Part shown: piece after piece, positions 1 to 10,338 of the stretch
Position numbering within the stretch: position 1 is the stretch's first letter
Layout of the letters: each line of letters starts with the position of its first letter
NCBI GenBank assembly: GCA_015680685.1
Contig: MNCI01030412.1
Location: forward strand, 4,496-68,495
Direction: 5' to 3'
DNA from: Gnetum montanum
Taxonomy: Eukaryota > Streptophyta > Gnetopsida > Gnetales > Gnetaceae
Length of the DNA stretch: 64,000 bases
The notes under the pieces: model-generated
What the model was told of the DNA's origin: nothing
The model's input: only the letters and a program-made list of their open reading frames with translations
Database searches by the model: none
Program-made: the position numbers and the translations under genes

Positions 1-571
1 CCAAGGGTTCATGTTTTTCTTGTTTCCATCCTTGGATTTGTTTCCTCAAGGCTGACACTCTTGCGTAGGTTTGATATTTTTCGTTAAAGACCTCTACCAT
101 TGTTGACTAGCGTCGTATTGAATTTGGTTTTAACGATCTATACCATACTTTTGCTTGATCAACAAGTGTCATAGGAAAGAGCTTCAGTTTTTGCCAACTG
201 TTATCAATGTTATTCCATGTGCAGGCATCGTAGAAGGCTAGTAAATGTTGACGTCGATCTAAGTCATAGCCTCCTGAAAATTTGGGAAAGTTATTTAAAT
301 TGAGCCCGGGTAGTTGGCTCTCTTTACGATGCCTAAGTGAGATTCGAACAGCCTCTTGTATTTGCATTATGCTTGTAGTGGTCAGTGGGGGTTCATCATC
401 ATCAGGTAAGTTAGGCTTTCATGTGTTGTGATGACGTTTTTTTTGTTCATTCTTATAGGAAACTCCCACTTCAGGTTGTATACTCCAATCTTCATCGTCA
501 TATAGTTCGTTGGTTCTCCAATGAACTTCCTCACTAAGTGTGGCATTATTATCATCTTGTAGGAGAGGCAT
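1..571 (-). pseudogene. gag N-terminal part of a family A LTR element (element E)
   Basis: Capsid-type gag of a Ty3/gypsy-like element, read on the minus strand and cut by the window edge. The start is the ATG at 571-569, chosen because the gags of elements A (26297) and D (44149) begin with the same context (M-[SP]-x-x-Q-D/G-Y/D-D-N). The start is followed by the shared stretch HWRTNELYDDE. Between 367 and 107 it reads the retrotransposon-gag core, with motifs FPKFSGGYDL, WNNIDNSWQKLKLFP and AKVWYRSLKP. These match D and A closely. The frame is broken between about 420 and 367. It lies just inside the LTR at 703-1620 and its primer-binding site, as expected for gag. Whether this copy has a pol region cannot be seen here. 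Confidence 0.85.
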
Positions 572-683
572 TGTTGTGTGTGAATTTATGTAAATTTTTA
601 TAATTATTATTTTTTGAAAGATATATCATTAAGTTCTTTACAGCGACCTTGTATGATTTAACTAATCTAGATAACTAGTATCA

Positions 684-701
684 TCCCCGGCAATAGCGCC
701 A
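684..701 (-). other. Primer-binding site, tRNA-Asp-like
   Basis: On the minus strand, one base after the LTR end, the sequence reads TGGCGCTATTGCCGGGGA. This differs at two of 18 positions from the plant tRNA-Asp 3' end sequence TGGCGCCGTTGCCGGGGA used by Athila/Tat-type gypsy elements (family knowledge, from memory). It fixes the orientation of the element and the inner edge of the LTR. Confidence 0.85.
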
Positions 702-702
702 A

Positions 703-1620
703 TGATGAGTGGCGAGGTACCCCTACACTCAACCATACGAAACGAGCGTTGCACGCGCGATCCGGTCGAACTCCGCAGATGGACTAGTTGTGGCACCTAG
801 ATAGTTAGCCTTAGGTCGCAGTTTGTTGTCTTCCCATCTAGACTAGTTTTGCATATGTCACATATGGTTTATTCTAGATGAGGTGTATGATGTGTTCTAA
901 TTCGAATGCTACTCCTGAAGGCAGTGGAAAATGATATTTAACTAAACTAAACTAAGAGGAAAAGGGTAAGAAAATCTAATCTAGCTGCACGACTGCCACT
1001 GGGACTACCAAGCATAGGCCTAGGTACGCCACTAGGATTACCAAGCGCAGACCCCAAATACGCCACTGGGTTACCAAGCGTAGATCCCCCTAGCTACACC
1101 ACTGGGCTACCAAGCAGTCACACTTAAATGCTCGTAATCAAGTCGAACTCGTTCCGCTTCTAGGAGTTTAGGGTTGAGAGACTAATCGCGATAAGTAACC
1201 GATTCCTTAACTAGCCGTACACACCCGTAGATGCTCGTAGTCAAGTCGTACTTACACCGCGCTATGAAAGCAATAAATAACATGAAATAAATAACAATAA
1301 ATAAACTAAGTGAATGCTGCAATGATGAAGTAATCTCGATCTTTATTGCCGGTCATGTGCGTGTCCAAGTACGGCACACTCGAATAAAGACACCGTACAA
1401 TCACATTCACCACACTGCGGGCAGACACGGGAAAATTCTAACTCTGGAGGGATCAAACTGCCAGAGCTTCGCTACTCTAAAACTGGGATCCCCAAACAAG
1501 GGAGAGCCGGCTCTTATTTATAGACATGGCGGCGGACTGCGATATCACGTATGCGATATCGTAGGGAAGGACGCAATATCGCAGCCTATGCGAACCGCCT
1601 GTGTGAACCACGTCTCATCA
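703..1620 (-). repeat. 5' LTR of element E (family A type)
   Basis: The 918-bp LTR reads TGATGAGACG... to ...CACTCATCA on the minus strand, so it has TG...CA ends and abuts the primer-binding site. U3 has GATATC at 1541-1546 and 1555-1560 (14 bp apart) and AATATC at 1575-1580. A TATA box (CTATAAATAAG on the minus strand) lies near 1515-1523. The body matches the LTRs of elements A and D and the solo LTR at 45936-46713. The outer edge at 1620/1621 falls inside family B sequence, so E inserted into B. The other end of E is outside the window. Confidence 0.85.
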
Positions 1621-2345
1621 AACATAAATACTCAAATTGGGTCATCCCAAACAAACACCCCACAATGACTAAATCCACCTTCTATACTTAGAAGAACTCC
1701 ACCTCAACAAGAAGCTGAAGATGAACATAAGACTTATGATCTAGTTGAAGATTTGAAGAAAATTAAATCTAACATTTCAATGTATGATCTTTTACAATTT
1801 AATAAAATGAAAGAGGTGGTTCAAGAGATAGTTCATAGACTAGAAACCTATAAAGGAAAATTCCCAACCCTCAAAAGGCAAGTTCACTTCACAAAAAGTC
1901 CTAACACATTATTAGTACAAAATGTAAACAATTCCATGATGAGAAAAAAACACCAACCTCCTTTCCTAACAACTCTAATTATTTTAGGAAAGTATGTTCA
2001 CAATTGTTTGATGGATTCTAGAGCAACTGTTAGTGTCATGCCACTTGAGGTATGTAAGAATTTAGGAGCACAAATGATACCATAAATGAAAAATGTGATT
2101 CAACTTGATAAGTCCAACGTACCTGTAGTAGGGTCATTAAAAGGAGTAAAAGTGCAACTTAAGAAATATCCTACATTCACATGTTACATAGATATCCTAG
2201 TAGTTGACATGTCACCTACCTATGGTGCGCTCCTATTTAGGAATTTTGGAGCCAAGTTTGGGAGCTTCTTTAGGTTAGATTTCTCAGAGATATTAATCCC
2301 TATCAAAGAAAAATCTAAATACATGACTATACGTTGAGAACCCTT
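1621..2345 (+). pseudogene. Family B gypsy: aspartic protease region (copy 1)
   Basis: Broken gag-pol linker and protease of a Ty3/gypsy element. From 1672 the DNA matches 50873 onward in the fuller copy 2. Recognisable segments are KPPFLTTLIILGK-like text followed by CLMDSRATVSVMPLEV (about 2005-2055). This is the retropepsin active-site region, with D-S-R where the family normally has D-[ST]-G. A stop at 2083-2085 separates it from the downstream half (KSNVPVVGSLKGVKVQLKKY), which copy 2 keeps in one frame. The left edge was cut by insertion of element E at 1620. Not functional. Confidence 0.8.
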
Positions 2346-3100
2346 CTACAAACAAGTAGTTATCACCTTGGAGCAATAAAATCAATATTTGGAAGATTAA
2401 AATATTAGTCTTATGTTGGGGTTATTGAAGTTGAATGCAATGAACATGTTATAAATGACTATGTGAGTGGAACTACAAAAAATCTTGTCTCTCATGCAAA
2501 TCCCACCCAATCCTATCAAAGTTCTAGAGAAGGTGAAGAAATCTATGGAGACACCTTGCCTTATCAACAACATGAAGGATTTCATCTAAATAATCCATCA
2601 CCTTTAAGGGAAGACAAAGATATAACTAAAACCCTACCTCTTAAAACATTTGAAGGTGTGCTAAATTTTAACGACACATCCATGGAACATGCTCCTAAAA
2701 AGGCTATATTCAATGACCCATCAAGACCTAGACCTATCATTGAAACTTATATCAAAGGAAAACTTGATAGAAAATGAACAATCAAGTTAAGATTAGGTCT
2801 TGGTTTTTGTAATCTTAAGCATCGACAAATTGTTAAACGATGTCTTGACACAAAGTACATTGGTGAAGTCTTTAAGATAGGTGACCTAGTTCTGTAAAAG
2901 GTAGAACATTTGATTGAACAAATCTTCAAGGTAAGTACCCTTCTATGTGGTTAGGCCCATTCCAAATTAAAGACATCATTGATCCCAATGTGTACAAGGT
3001 TGCTAATTTGCAAGGACATAGGTTACATAGAAATTTTAATGCATTCTATCCAAAGCATTTCTACTCAGGTGCCTCACATGGACACCTAGTAGATTCTTAG
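2346..3100 (+). pseudogene. Family B gypsy: deleted pol, joining to the integrase C-terminus (copy 1)
   Basis: The segment 2463-2640 corresponds to the linker at 51660-51850 in copy 2 (motifs EIYGDTLPYQQH and DKDITKTL). By about 2830 the sequence has already reached the integrase C-terminal region (KRCLDTKYIGEVFKIGDLVL, then MWLGPFQIKDIIDPNVYKV and RNFNAFYPKHFYS), ending at TAG 3098-3100. RNase H, RT and most of integrase, about 3.3 kb in copy 2, are absent. This copy is therefore an internal deletion derivative. Stops and frameshifts also occur in what remains. Neighbours are E on the left and the 3' untranslated region and LTR on the right. Confidence 0.78.
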
Positions 3101-4460
3101 TTGCATGTTTTCTTCCTCTTCGTTATGCATTTCATTTATGTATAGTTGCATTTGCATATTTTCTTTCTTGACATATTGTTTTGAATTTTTCTTTGCATAT
3201 GATTTTAATAATCATTATGGTCTTTTGAGTTAGTAGGTGTTGGGTCATTAGAAGACCATTTGAAAATAATCTTAGTATAATGATTTATATGATATTTCTT
3301 ACTACTATTATATAAATCTCTTTTATACTCTATATTTCAATAATGCTTTGATTCTTCCTAGCCTTTTTCAAGGTTTNCTATATTTCAATAATGCTTTGAT
3401 TCTTCTTAGCCTTTTTCAAGGTTTTAGTTTCTTTAGTTATGTTGGATTATGGAGCATGAAATTTGTGCTAACTTTTCATGTAATCATCATGATCATGTGA
3501 GTGTAGGATAGGTGATGTTGGAGAATGGTTAGCCATAATCACTAGGTGACCTTGGAAAACCCCATTTTCCCTCTCATAAGCCCTATCCCTCAAGTGTGAT
3601 GATCCATGGTTACCCTGTGAACAATAGGATGAAGTATGTTCATCTCCACTTAAGAACCCTTAGCCACCCAGGAGACCTGCAATGATGCTATCAAATCATA
3701 ATTAAAGGCACATACACGAGGATTGAACTGCACCATGGGAAAAGTTCTGAAAGGACCATGTTCATTAGTAGTGTAGCTAATTGACTAGACTCATGTTGGA
3801 ATTCCTACCTTAAGAATGAAGTACACTATGAGCAAAGTTTCCTAAAAAATGAAAATAAAAATAAAAATAAAAAGAATAAGAATGAGGATCATTTTCATTG
3901 GTAGTGTAATAAGTTCTTAAGTGTGATGGGGTTTGGCAACTATCCTCACCCTAACCTCTAGTTTCCCTTTTGAACCTATTTTCGAAAAAAAAGAAAATAA
4001 TCCCTTTTCATTTATTTTCTTTCTCAATGTCAAAAAAGAGTTCCAAGGAAATATTCAAAAGTTGTGGCTAGCCACGATCTAACATGAGCTTGTCCTCCTC
4101 ATTAAGTTTAGTATGGGTCTTGTGCTCAAAGTAGTCTGCATGCTGTGGGCTTTTACCTTGTGAGAGGATTGGGAAAGAAATCATAATTATATTTTAATTA
4201 TATATAGATATATGTAGTTAAAATAGTAAAATTATATATTTAAATTTTGATTAAATAAGATTGTGTGGTTTGGGTGGCCCACGTCTAGTTCTCTTTTGAT
4301 TATATGGTTATGTTAATCATGTTTAGATCAATACAATTTACTTTTAAGTTTTCATTTTCTTGTTTTGTGATGTTTGTGACTCCCTACCTATTGCATCATT
4401 TTAAAATTTCTATGGTCTTGTTCCTTGCGCTTGCATGCAATTAAAAGTTTGGGGGCTAAG
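3101..4460 (+). other. Family B 3' untranslated region and polypurine tract
   Basis: This non-coding stretch is alignable by eye with 55487-56459 of copy 2 (shared text around TTGGATTATG, AGCCCTA, GATGATCCATGG). It ends in a purine-rich tract with a run of five G at 4451-4455 (TTTGGGGGCTAAG) directly before the LTR, as expected for the plus-strand primer. The N at 3377 separates two near-identical ~50-bp copies and looks like an unmerged contig overlap rather than biology. Confidence 0.7.
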
Positions 4461-4508
4461 TGTTGATGTCAACACTCCCATGCTCTCATGGGGCCATGAT
4501 TATCAACG

Positions 4509-4554
<46 letters not shown>

Positions 4555-5636
4555 AATAACCATAGTAAAAATCATGTGAGTAGTGGGCATTTAAATTGTC
4601 GAGTGGTGGTCATTAATGATGAAGATTATGGACATTAGTGGTAGACTTTTTGGAATTTACGAACATAGTGGGCACTTAAATTGAAGAACGTGGGCATTAT
4701 TACACAAGAAGTGGTGACAGTTTCTTTAGTCGTTACATGAAACATGGGCATCATTATGGATGGCCATAGCAGCTATAAAACTAGGGGGAAAGGGCTCTTT
4801 CTATCAGTTTTGAAATGGGGGGAGGAGTCCAAACAATGCTTAGGCTATTAGTCCTAAAGGGCTCTTCCCATTAGTGAAAAAGGCTCTTTTTATCAATCTT
4901 TTGGGGGGGTGGAGCAACTTCCTCTCCACTAAGCAGTAGTTTTCTCCATTCTTTTCCATTTTTTTATAGGCTTCTAGCTAATCTTCGAGGAGGTCCAAAG
5001 TAGGAGCCAACGGCTCAAAATTGGATCCTTGCGGGTCTTCTTGGTGATGACAAGAGGGTTCTCTTTCTCTCTCTCTTCTTTCTGTCTACAACAACACAGG
5101 CAACATAGCCCATGCATAGGATGTGAGATGTGCATTTTTCATTGGATTGGTAGCTTGTCTCGATGGTGCAGACATGGGTGGATAATTTTTCTCTCTATGG
5201 CAGTGCACAAAAGGTGGAAGATGATGGTAGGATTTAAGGATTGCAGTTGCTACCCTGTGTGGACTGTGGTGGGTAGTCTCTCTTTCTCTCTTTCTTTCTC
5301 TCTCCCTCTCTTGTAGCAATCATGGTCTTCCTACCTAGTAGTGGATACCATTAGTAGTCACAGATCGGCAGCATTAGTGAGACTAGAGAAAATTCATTTC
5401 TTGTAATTACTTATTATATTCTCAATTTTGAGACAGTTATTTAATTTAAATTTAATTCATTTACTTTAAATCTTGATTTCTTTGGTTTGGTTTACTATTT
5501 TAAAAAGCCACATAGCTCTCTCTAGCTGAGACTATTCTTGGGTTTCCGTATCCATATGGGAGGTGCCCTAGGAAATAGTCTCCTAAAACACGTTTTCTTT
5601 CTTGATGTTGGTGCGACAAAAATTAATCCATCAACA
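4461..5636 (+). repeat. 3' LTR of family B gypsy element (copy 1)
   Basis: The 1176-bp LTR begins TGTTGATGTCAACAC right after the polypurine tract and ends CATCAACA, giving TG...CA ends and a longer TGTTGATG/CATCAACA inverted terminus. It contains CT-rich tracts (4512-4554, 5060-5090, 5278-5312). The same LTR, interrupted, occurs at 10339-12368. Its right flank (GATAC at 5637-5641) is the copia-derived block, so B inserted there. Confidence 0.82.
4512..4554. repeat. (CT)n microsatellite
   Basis: An almost pure CT dinucleotide run inside the U3 part of the family B LTR. The matching place in the solo LTR at about 10375-10390 has only short TTTCTC text, so the expansion is particular to this copy. 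Confidence 0.9.
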
Positions 5637-6639
5637 GATACCTAGAGTAAAGTGTACTAGCTTAATATGCAAACTAATTTTGTAGTACATGTTGTGATAC
5701 AAAAGTGTAGAGTTGATCCTTTACATCCATGCAGAGACTACCATGTATCTTAGAGGAATCCTTTCCAATGCATAGTGGAAGCCTAGCACTAGCATAAGTA
5801 GTGATCTTTAAGAATTTAGCCTTGACATGAAATCACATAAAACTTCTCAATTGAAGAAGAACACATTGGTTCTTTACATCTTAGAAGTGGTTCTTCTACA
5901 TATGCACTTGACACCATCTAATTTATTTCACATTAATCTTTTTTTAATACCATTTATAGGAAACACTATAACTTTTAAACATTAAGACTCCTTTTGTATA
6001 GTGACAATAATAGGCTAGTTACTTGCTAAGATTCTCAAAGATAGATTAATATGATTCCTAGCACAAAACTATGCAATTAAAAATTTTTTTGTACTTGGGA
6101 AAATGCAAGTTCTCTCAACTATCTTCCTTCAAAGATGTGCCTAGCTAATGCATCAAAAACTTAACTTTTTAATCAGGTTCATACCTAGTTGTATGGAAAT
6201 TGATAATATATTGCATTAGTCACTTCTTCACTACCTCAATATTTGGAGGCTTATGAGATCTTAATTTTCCTAGATCTTTAGAATTAAACGTTTTTAGCAT
6301 TAAGGCATGGAATACTAGATGGTACTAGAATGGATACTAAAGCTTATATGTAAAAGATTCATTAAAATGCCTCAGGAATTTTTCACTAGCATCCTTCTGA
6401 GGCATCATCTACAATGTGTAATTTATCTTTAGCAAGGTCCATTCATCGATCTCAAACTCCATCTATTTATTCTATCAACATACTTTTTCATATGTTGAAA
6501 AAAATTTCAATGTATAATCAAGCAACCTAAAAATTAATTAGTCCAAGATTTTACAAATTTATCTAAATACGGATACCTTAAGATGAGGTTTTCAATAGTT
6601 GGGGTGTATCAAAATTTTGAAATAAATTTATATCAAAAT

Positions 6640-7095
6640 GGATCATTTTTGTTGATCATGAGTCAATCATGAATTAATGATGAATTATGATTTGTAATAC
6701 CATAAGTTTTGATGATGATAGAAATAGAGAGATAATTTTTGAGGATGCTACAACCTTACCATGAGTTGTAAGGAATTTACCTTTATTAACATTAATCACA
6801 AATGCAACACAAGTCATGGTCATTATACCATGAAAATACCATGAGTCATAGTGAATTTGGCTTAATTGAAAAATCAATCATGAGATGACCATGAATCATG
6901 GTTTATTCTTTTGTGCAACCAAAACTCATGATTAATGATCACTAGTTTTGGTGTGATCATGATGTTGTGCCATAGGGAAACCATGAGTCATGGTTTAAGG
7001 AAAAGAGATGTTTGCAATACTATAAGTCATGGTGCTAGTGATATGAAACCCATAATACCATGAATGCATCATAAATCATGATGAAAATAAGTTCT
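6640..7095. repeat. Cluster of ACCATGA/TCATGGT palindromic motifs
   Basis: A dense, irregular set of CATGA and TCATG words, several as near-perfect inverted pairs such as ACCATGAGTCATGGT (around 6982-6996), with related text near 6838, 6888 and 7025. The cluster is conserved in position in copy 2 at about 35690-36120. No coding sense was found. It could be the U3 or leader region of the copia-derived block. Confidence 0.6.
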
Positions 7096-7989
7096 ATCAA
7101 TATCTTGTGATTTACAAGATAGATTTTGATGAACTTTATAACAATGGAATTGCTCAATATGCTTTGCAACCTTGAATAAGAACATTAGAGTTTATCTTAA
7201 AGAAGAAGTGAAAAATTATCTTCAAAGTTCATGGTGATTCTTGGACTTATGAACTTGATGATCTTGTTGAAGAAAAATTGTAACAGATAAAATTTGTCAT
7301 GTGAAAAATAATAAATGCTATTGATGATGAATTGATGGATATTGTAGATGATTATTGATAGAGTAATGAAGTTGTTAGAGGATGTGGATAGATGAATGGT
7401 AGAATTGTTGGATTACACTAGTTAAGAATAATTATGTATGACAGAAAGAATGTATATGAAAAATAGCAAAATGAGAGAGGAGAATGTGAAGATAAATTCA
7501 TGTAGTTATTTATTACCATAGAAAAAAAATTGTTACAATATCATATGGTCATTTTATTTATAAAAAATAATGGGATCATGCTAGAAAATATTGAAGAGGT
7601 AATCCCCACTAGAAATAACATGGAAATAACTCTAAAAAATGATGGACTGGGCCCAAAAATTAATACATTCATCCACAATTCTAAAAATAATAAAATAATA
7701 ATAATAAAATCTTCTTTATTTTATATTTTTTTCTTGAAGTAGTGTGCACGTTCTCCATTTGAAGGGTGTTGGAACCCAAAATAAGTGAAATGTAGGTACA
7801 TTGCAAGATTTATAGAATAGAACTTATGACCTAGGATTACCAAGCCAAGACATGTACCACTAGGATAACATCTCATTATTCAAGTACTTTATTTGAATAG
7901 TTCTTGTTTTCTTGCATGTCATACTATTATCAATAGTACCTCCTTTAGGGTGAGATGCAAGAGTTGATTCTTACCTTTTAGTTTTCAAA

Positions 7990-8470
7990 ATTTCAAGGAG
8001 CTTATTAAGGTGTTTAGTCCTATACGGAAGAAGAAATTTTCTTAGTATATTAACAAGTTAATCATTCATGTCCACATGAATGGATTTGACATTTTCCTCC
8101 TTTACTTCTTACTTTATAAAATAGTATTTTATATCTATGTGTTTTGACTTCTTGTGATGCACTTTTTCATTGGAACTTTGGATGGAAGATGTGTTTTCAT
8201 TAAATAATTTGATAGGAAGGTCAACTTAGAATTCTAAATTAGTGATGATTTTCTCAAGCCAAAGTATATGTTGGATGCATTCAGTCATTACTATGAATTC
8301 AACTTCACATGTTGATACATGTTGATAGACTGATGTAAGTTTATTTATTTGATTTCTAATAAATTGGATTATCTCCATAAATTATTATTATTTCTAAAGT
8401 TTATTTTCTATCATTATGATCTCCTCTCAAATTAGCATCAAATCAAGCATAAAAGTGTCAATTTCCCTTA
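7990..8470 (-). pseudogene. Ty1/copia RNase H (copy 1)
   Basis: Minus-strand translation gives copia RNase H text: LDANLRGDHNDRK near 8407-8450 (family form D-A-D-W-x-G-D), then a CEVEFIAMSE-like segment near 8290-8310, then SKHIDIKYYFIK near 8110-8160, which precedes the usual polyprotein end. RNase H would degrade RNA in the RNA/DNA hybrid during reverse transcription. Stops occur throughout and the first acidic residue context is degenerate (N for D in places). Copy 2 at about 36960-37440 reads LDANWRGD and is slightly better preserved. Confidence 0.75.
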
Positions 8471-9099
8471 GTGTATGTGATTCCACCATCTACTATGCCA
8501 TTGACATATTTTATAACATGCATAAAGCCATTTTGATGACTTTGTCTCGGTTCTTGCATGAATTGTGATAAGTATGAAGTAGAAAAATTAAGATTAGCTC
8601 TTGTATGACTTCTTTATTGTAATTGTGGTCTTCATTTCCTTATTCAAATATTTAGAATCTTTGAGCTCATATTTTAGCTATGTTATTTTTTTTTGCTCAT
8701 TTTGAATTAGAAATTATTTAAGCTTTACAACTCTATTGTTGGCGACTTGTCCTATATCTCTAACCAAAATATCTATAGCTTCAAACATATCTTCATGATT
8801 CATTACAAGATTTTGCCCTCATGTTAGTGGATCATTCTCTTTATAAGTAAAAATAATACTTATTTTTATTTTTTTCTTAGTTTGAAGCTTTTGGCTTAAG
8901 ATGATTCCTTCTTTTTTCTTTACTTTAAAAAATCTTGCTTCTTTCATCAAATAAACAAAAGGAAAATTCAATGTAGTTATAGCCAATGATGATTTAAGGG
9001 TTTAGCTCTCACCTTAATTAACTTTTTGTTGTTTCTACTATTGTAATTGTTGCTATTCCAATTATTGATGTTCTAATAGCTTTTACTACTTTTTCTTAT

Positions 9100-9895
9100 T
9101 CACCCTAATTATTTCAATCTTATCTTTTCTAGTTTCTTAAACTCTAATAAATTCAATTCTATTGATAGGAAATCATTCATTAGACAAAGCTTTTTCATAT
9201 TGTTAAGCTTGTAAGAGAAGTAATTTTCTTTCATTATGGCTATGTACTCCTTAGGGAAGTCTCTAGCTATAGGGTGATCTCTTTTCTCAACCATTTATAT
9301 GATTTCACTGTAAGCTTATCACATGATGATGCTGTGAGCTTTATTAACAAACTTCTTAGCTATTCTTCTACTTCATCCTAGCTTGATTTACTTTTTTATC
9401 TAAATCTATTTAATAAATAATGTTTGTCTCATTAGGTTGATGAGCTTTCCTTACTTTTCTAGTTGAATATATTCTCTTTGGAGTAACTAGTAAATCAAGT
9501 TTTTCCTTGTATCTTTTGATCATTCCCTTTAGATTTCAAACATTATTAAAATTCCAAAAGATGAATTTAAGAAGAAAAACCTCTTTATGTTTGTAATCAC
9601 ATCTAAGAGAATTTTCCCACATCTATCTTTCCACCTTTAATGTTGCTAAATAAAGAACTACAAATCTTCGGAGCTTATAGGCTTATCCTTAAAGTTTGCT
9701 ATCAATATTACTGTATACCTAGCATGAAGAAAAATAGCTTCATGAAATTTACTTTTTATTTCATTAATGATTTTCTCATCAACTTTGGATGGAAGAACTT
9801 CTAGAATAAATTTAAACAATTGAGAGTACATATAGTTCTTCAATTTAAGAATCAAAATGGCTCCTATGATAGATAAGTGGGAAGAAAACATAGCA
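9100..9895 (-). pseudogene. Gag-like region of the copia-derived block (copy 1)
   Basis: Two open segments on the minus strand (9891-9658 and 9294-9109) are separated by frameshifts. The first contains LFKFILEVLPSKVDEKIINE and the second ENYFSYKLNNMKKLCLMNDF. Both recur in copy 2 (38824-38417 and about 38270-38150). The position upstream of RNase H on the same strand suggests gag, but I do not recognise a zinc knuckle or a named gag family, so this is an inference from context. Confidence 0.45.
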
Positions 9896-9940
9896 TGGAT
9901 CTTCTAGTTGAGCTCTACACTATGACCTATACCTCATTAA

Positions 9941-10338
9941 TGGTAAGTTAAGGAACCTTACCTTTCTGTGACCCATGAGAAAATTGTGCCTAACCTAAAT
10001 TTAGTATTTTAGCAAACTCACCTGCCCGCAGCCTTGCTAACGTCATCGTTGTCTGCAAATTGCAGACTCTAGGACTCCAGATTAGTGAGAAATTAAAACT
10101 GATCGACTTTCGATCACAGAAGCAAGCTTGGTGGTCAACTTTCCTGAAACTTGCAGGCCAGCAGCAACATCATACTGTCATTATCATTGATCCAGGCAAT
10201 GAAACTTCATCATACTGTCATTATCATTTAATCATATTTTTCTTAGCACTTATTATTGTTTAACAAACTTTCATATACATTTAAAATTATTATGCATTGC
10301 TTCCATGACTAATTCTGCAAGATTATGTTACAACTGCT
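9941..10338. other. Unassigned stretch
   Basis: No recognisable gene. It contains a 21-bp direct repeat (CATCATACTGTCATTATCAT) at 10168-10188 and 10208-10228. It is somewhat richer in GC than its surroundings. Confidence 0.5.

Larger units (their letters stand above)
5637..9940 (-). mobile_element. Copia-derived block, copy 1 (internally deleted)
   Basis: About 4.3 kb that is repeated, with the same order, at 24973-25293 plus 35090-38930. On the minus strand it holds gag-like reading (9109-9891) and copia-type RNase H (about 7990-8470), but no integrase and almost no RT between them. Both copies lack the same middle part, so the deletion came before they spread or duplicated. Similarity ends near 9940 on the right. 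On the left it is cut by the family B LTR. LTR borders were not resolved. Confidence 0.65.

Noticed and set aside
5029-5319. Open frames on both strands around the CT tracts
   Set aside because: They lie inside the family B LTR and are driven by CT repeats.
7740-7945. Segment TGTTGGAACCC... as an LTR start on the plus strand
   Set aside because: No CA end or matching partner could be found, and the strand is opposite to the copia RNase H it adjoins. Left unassigned.
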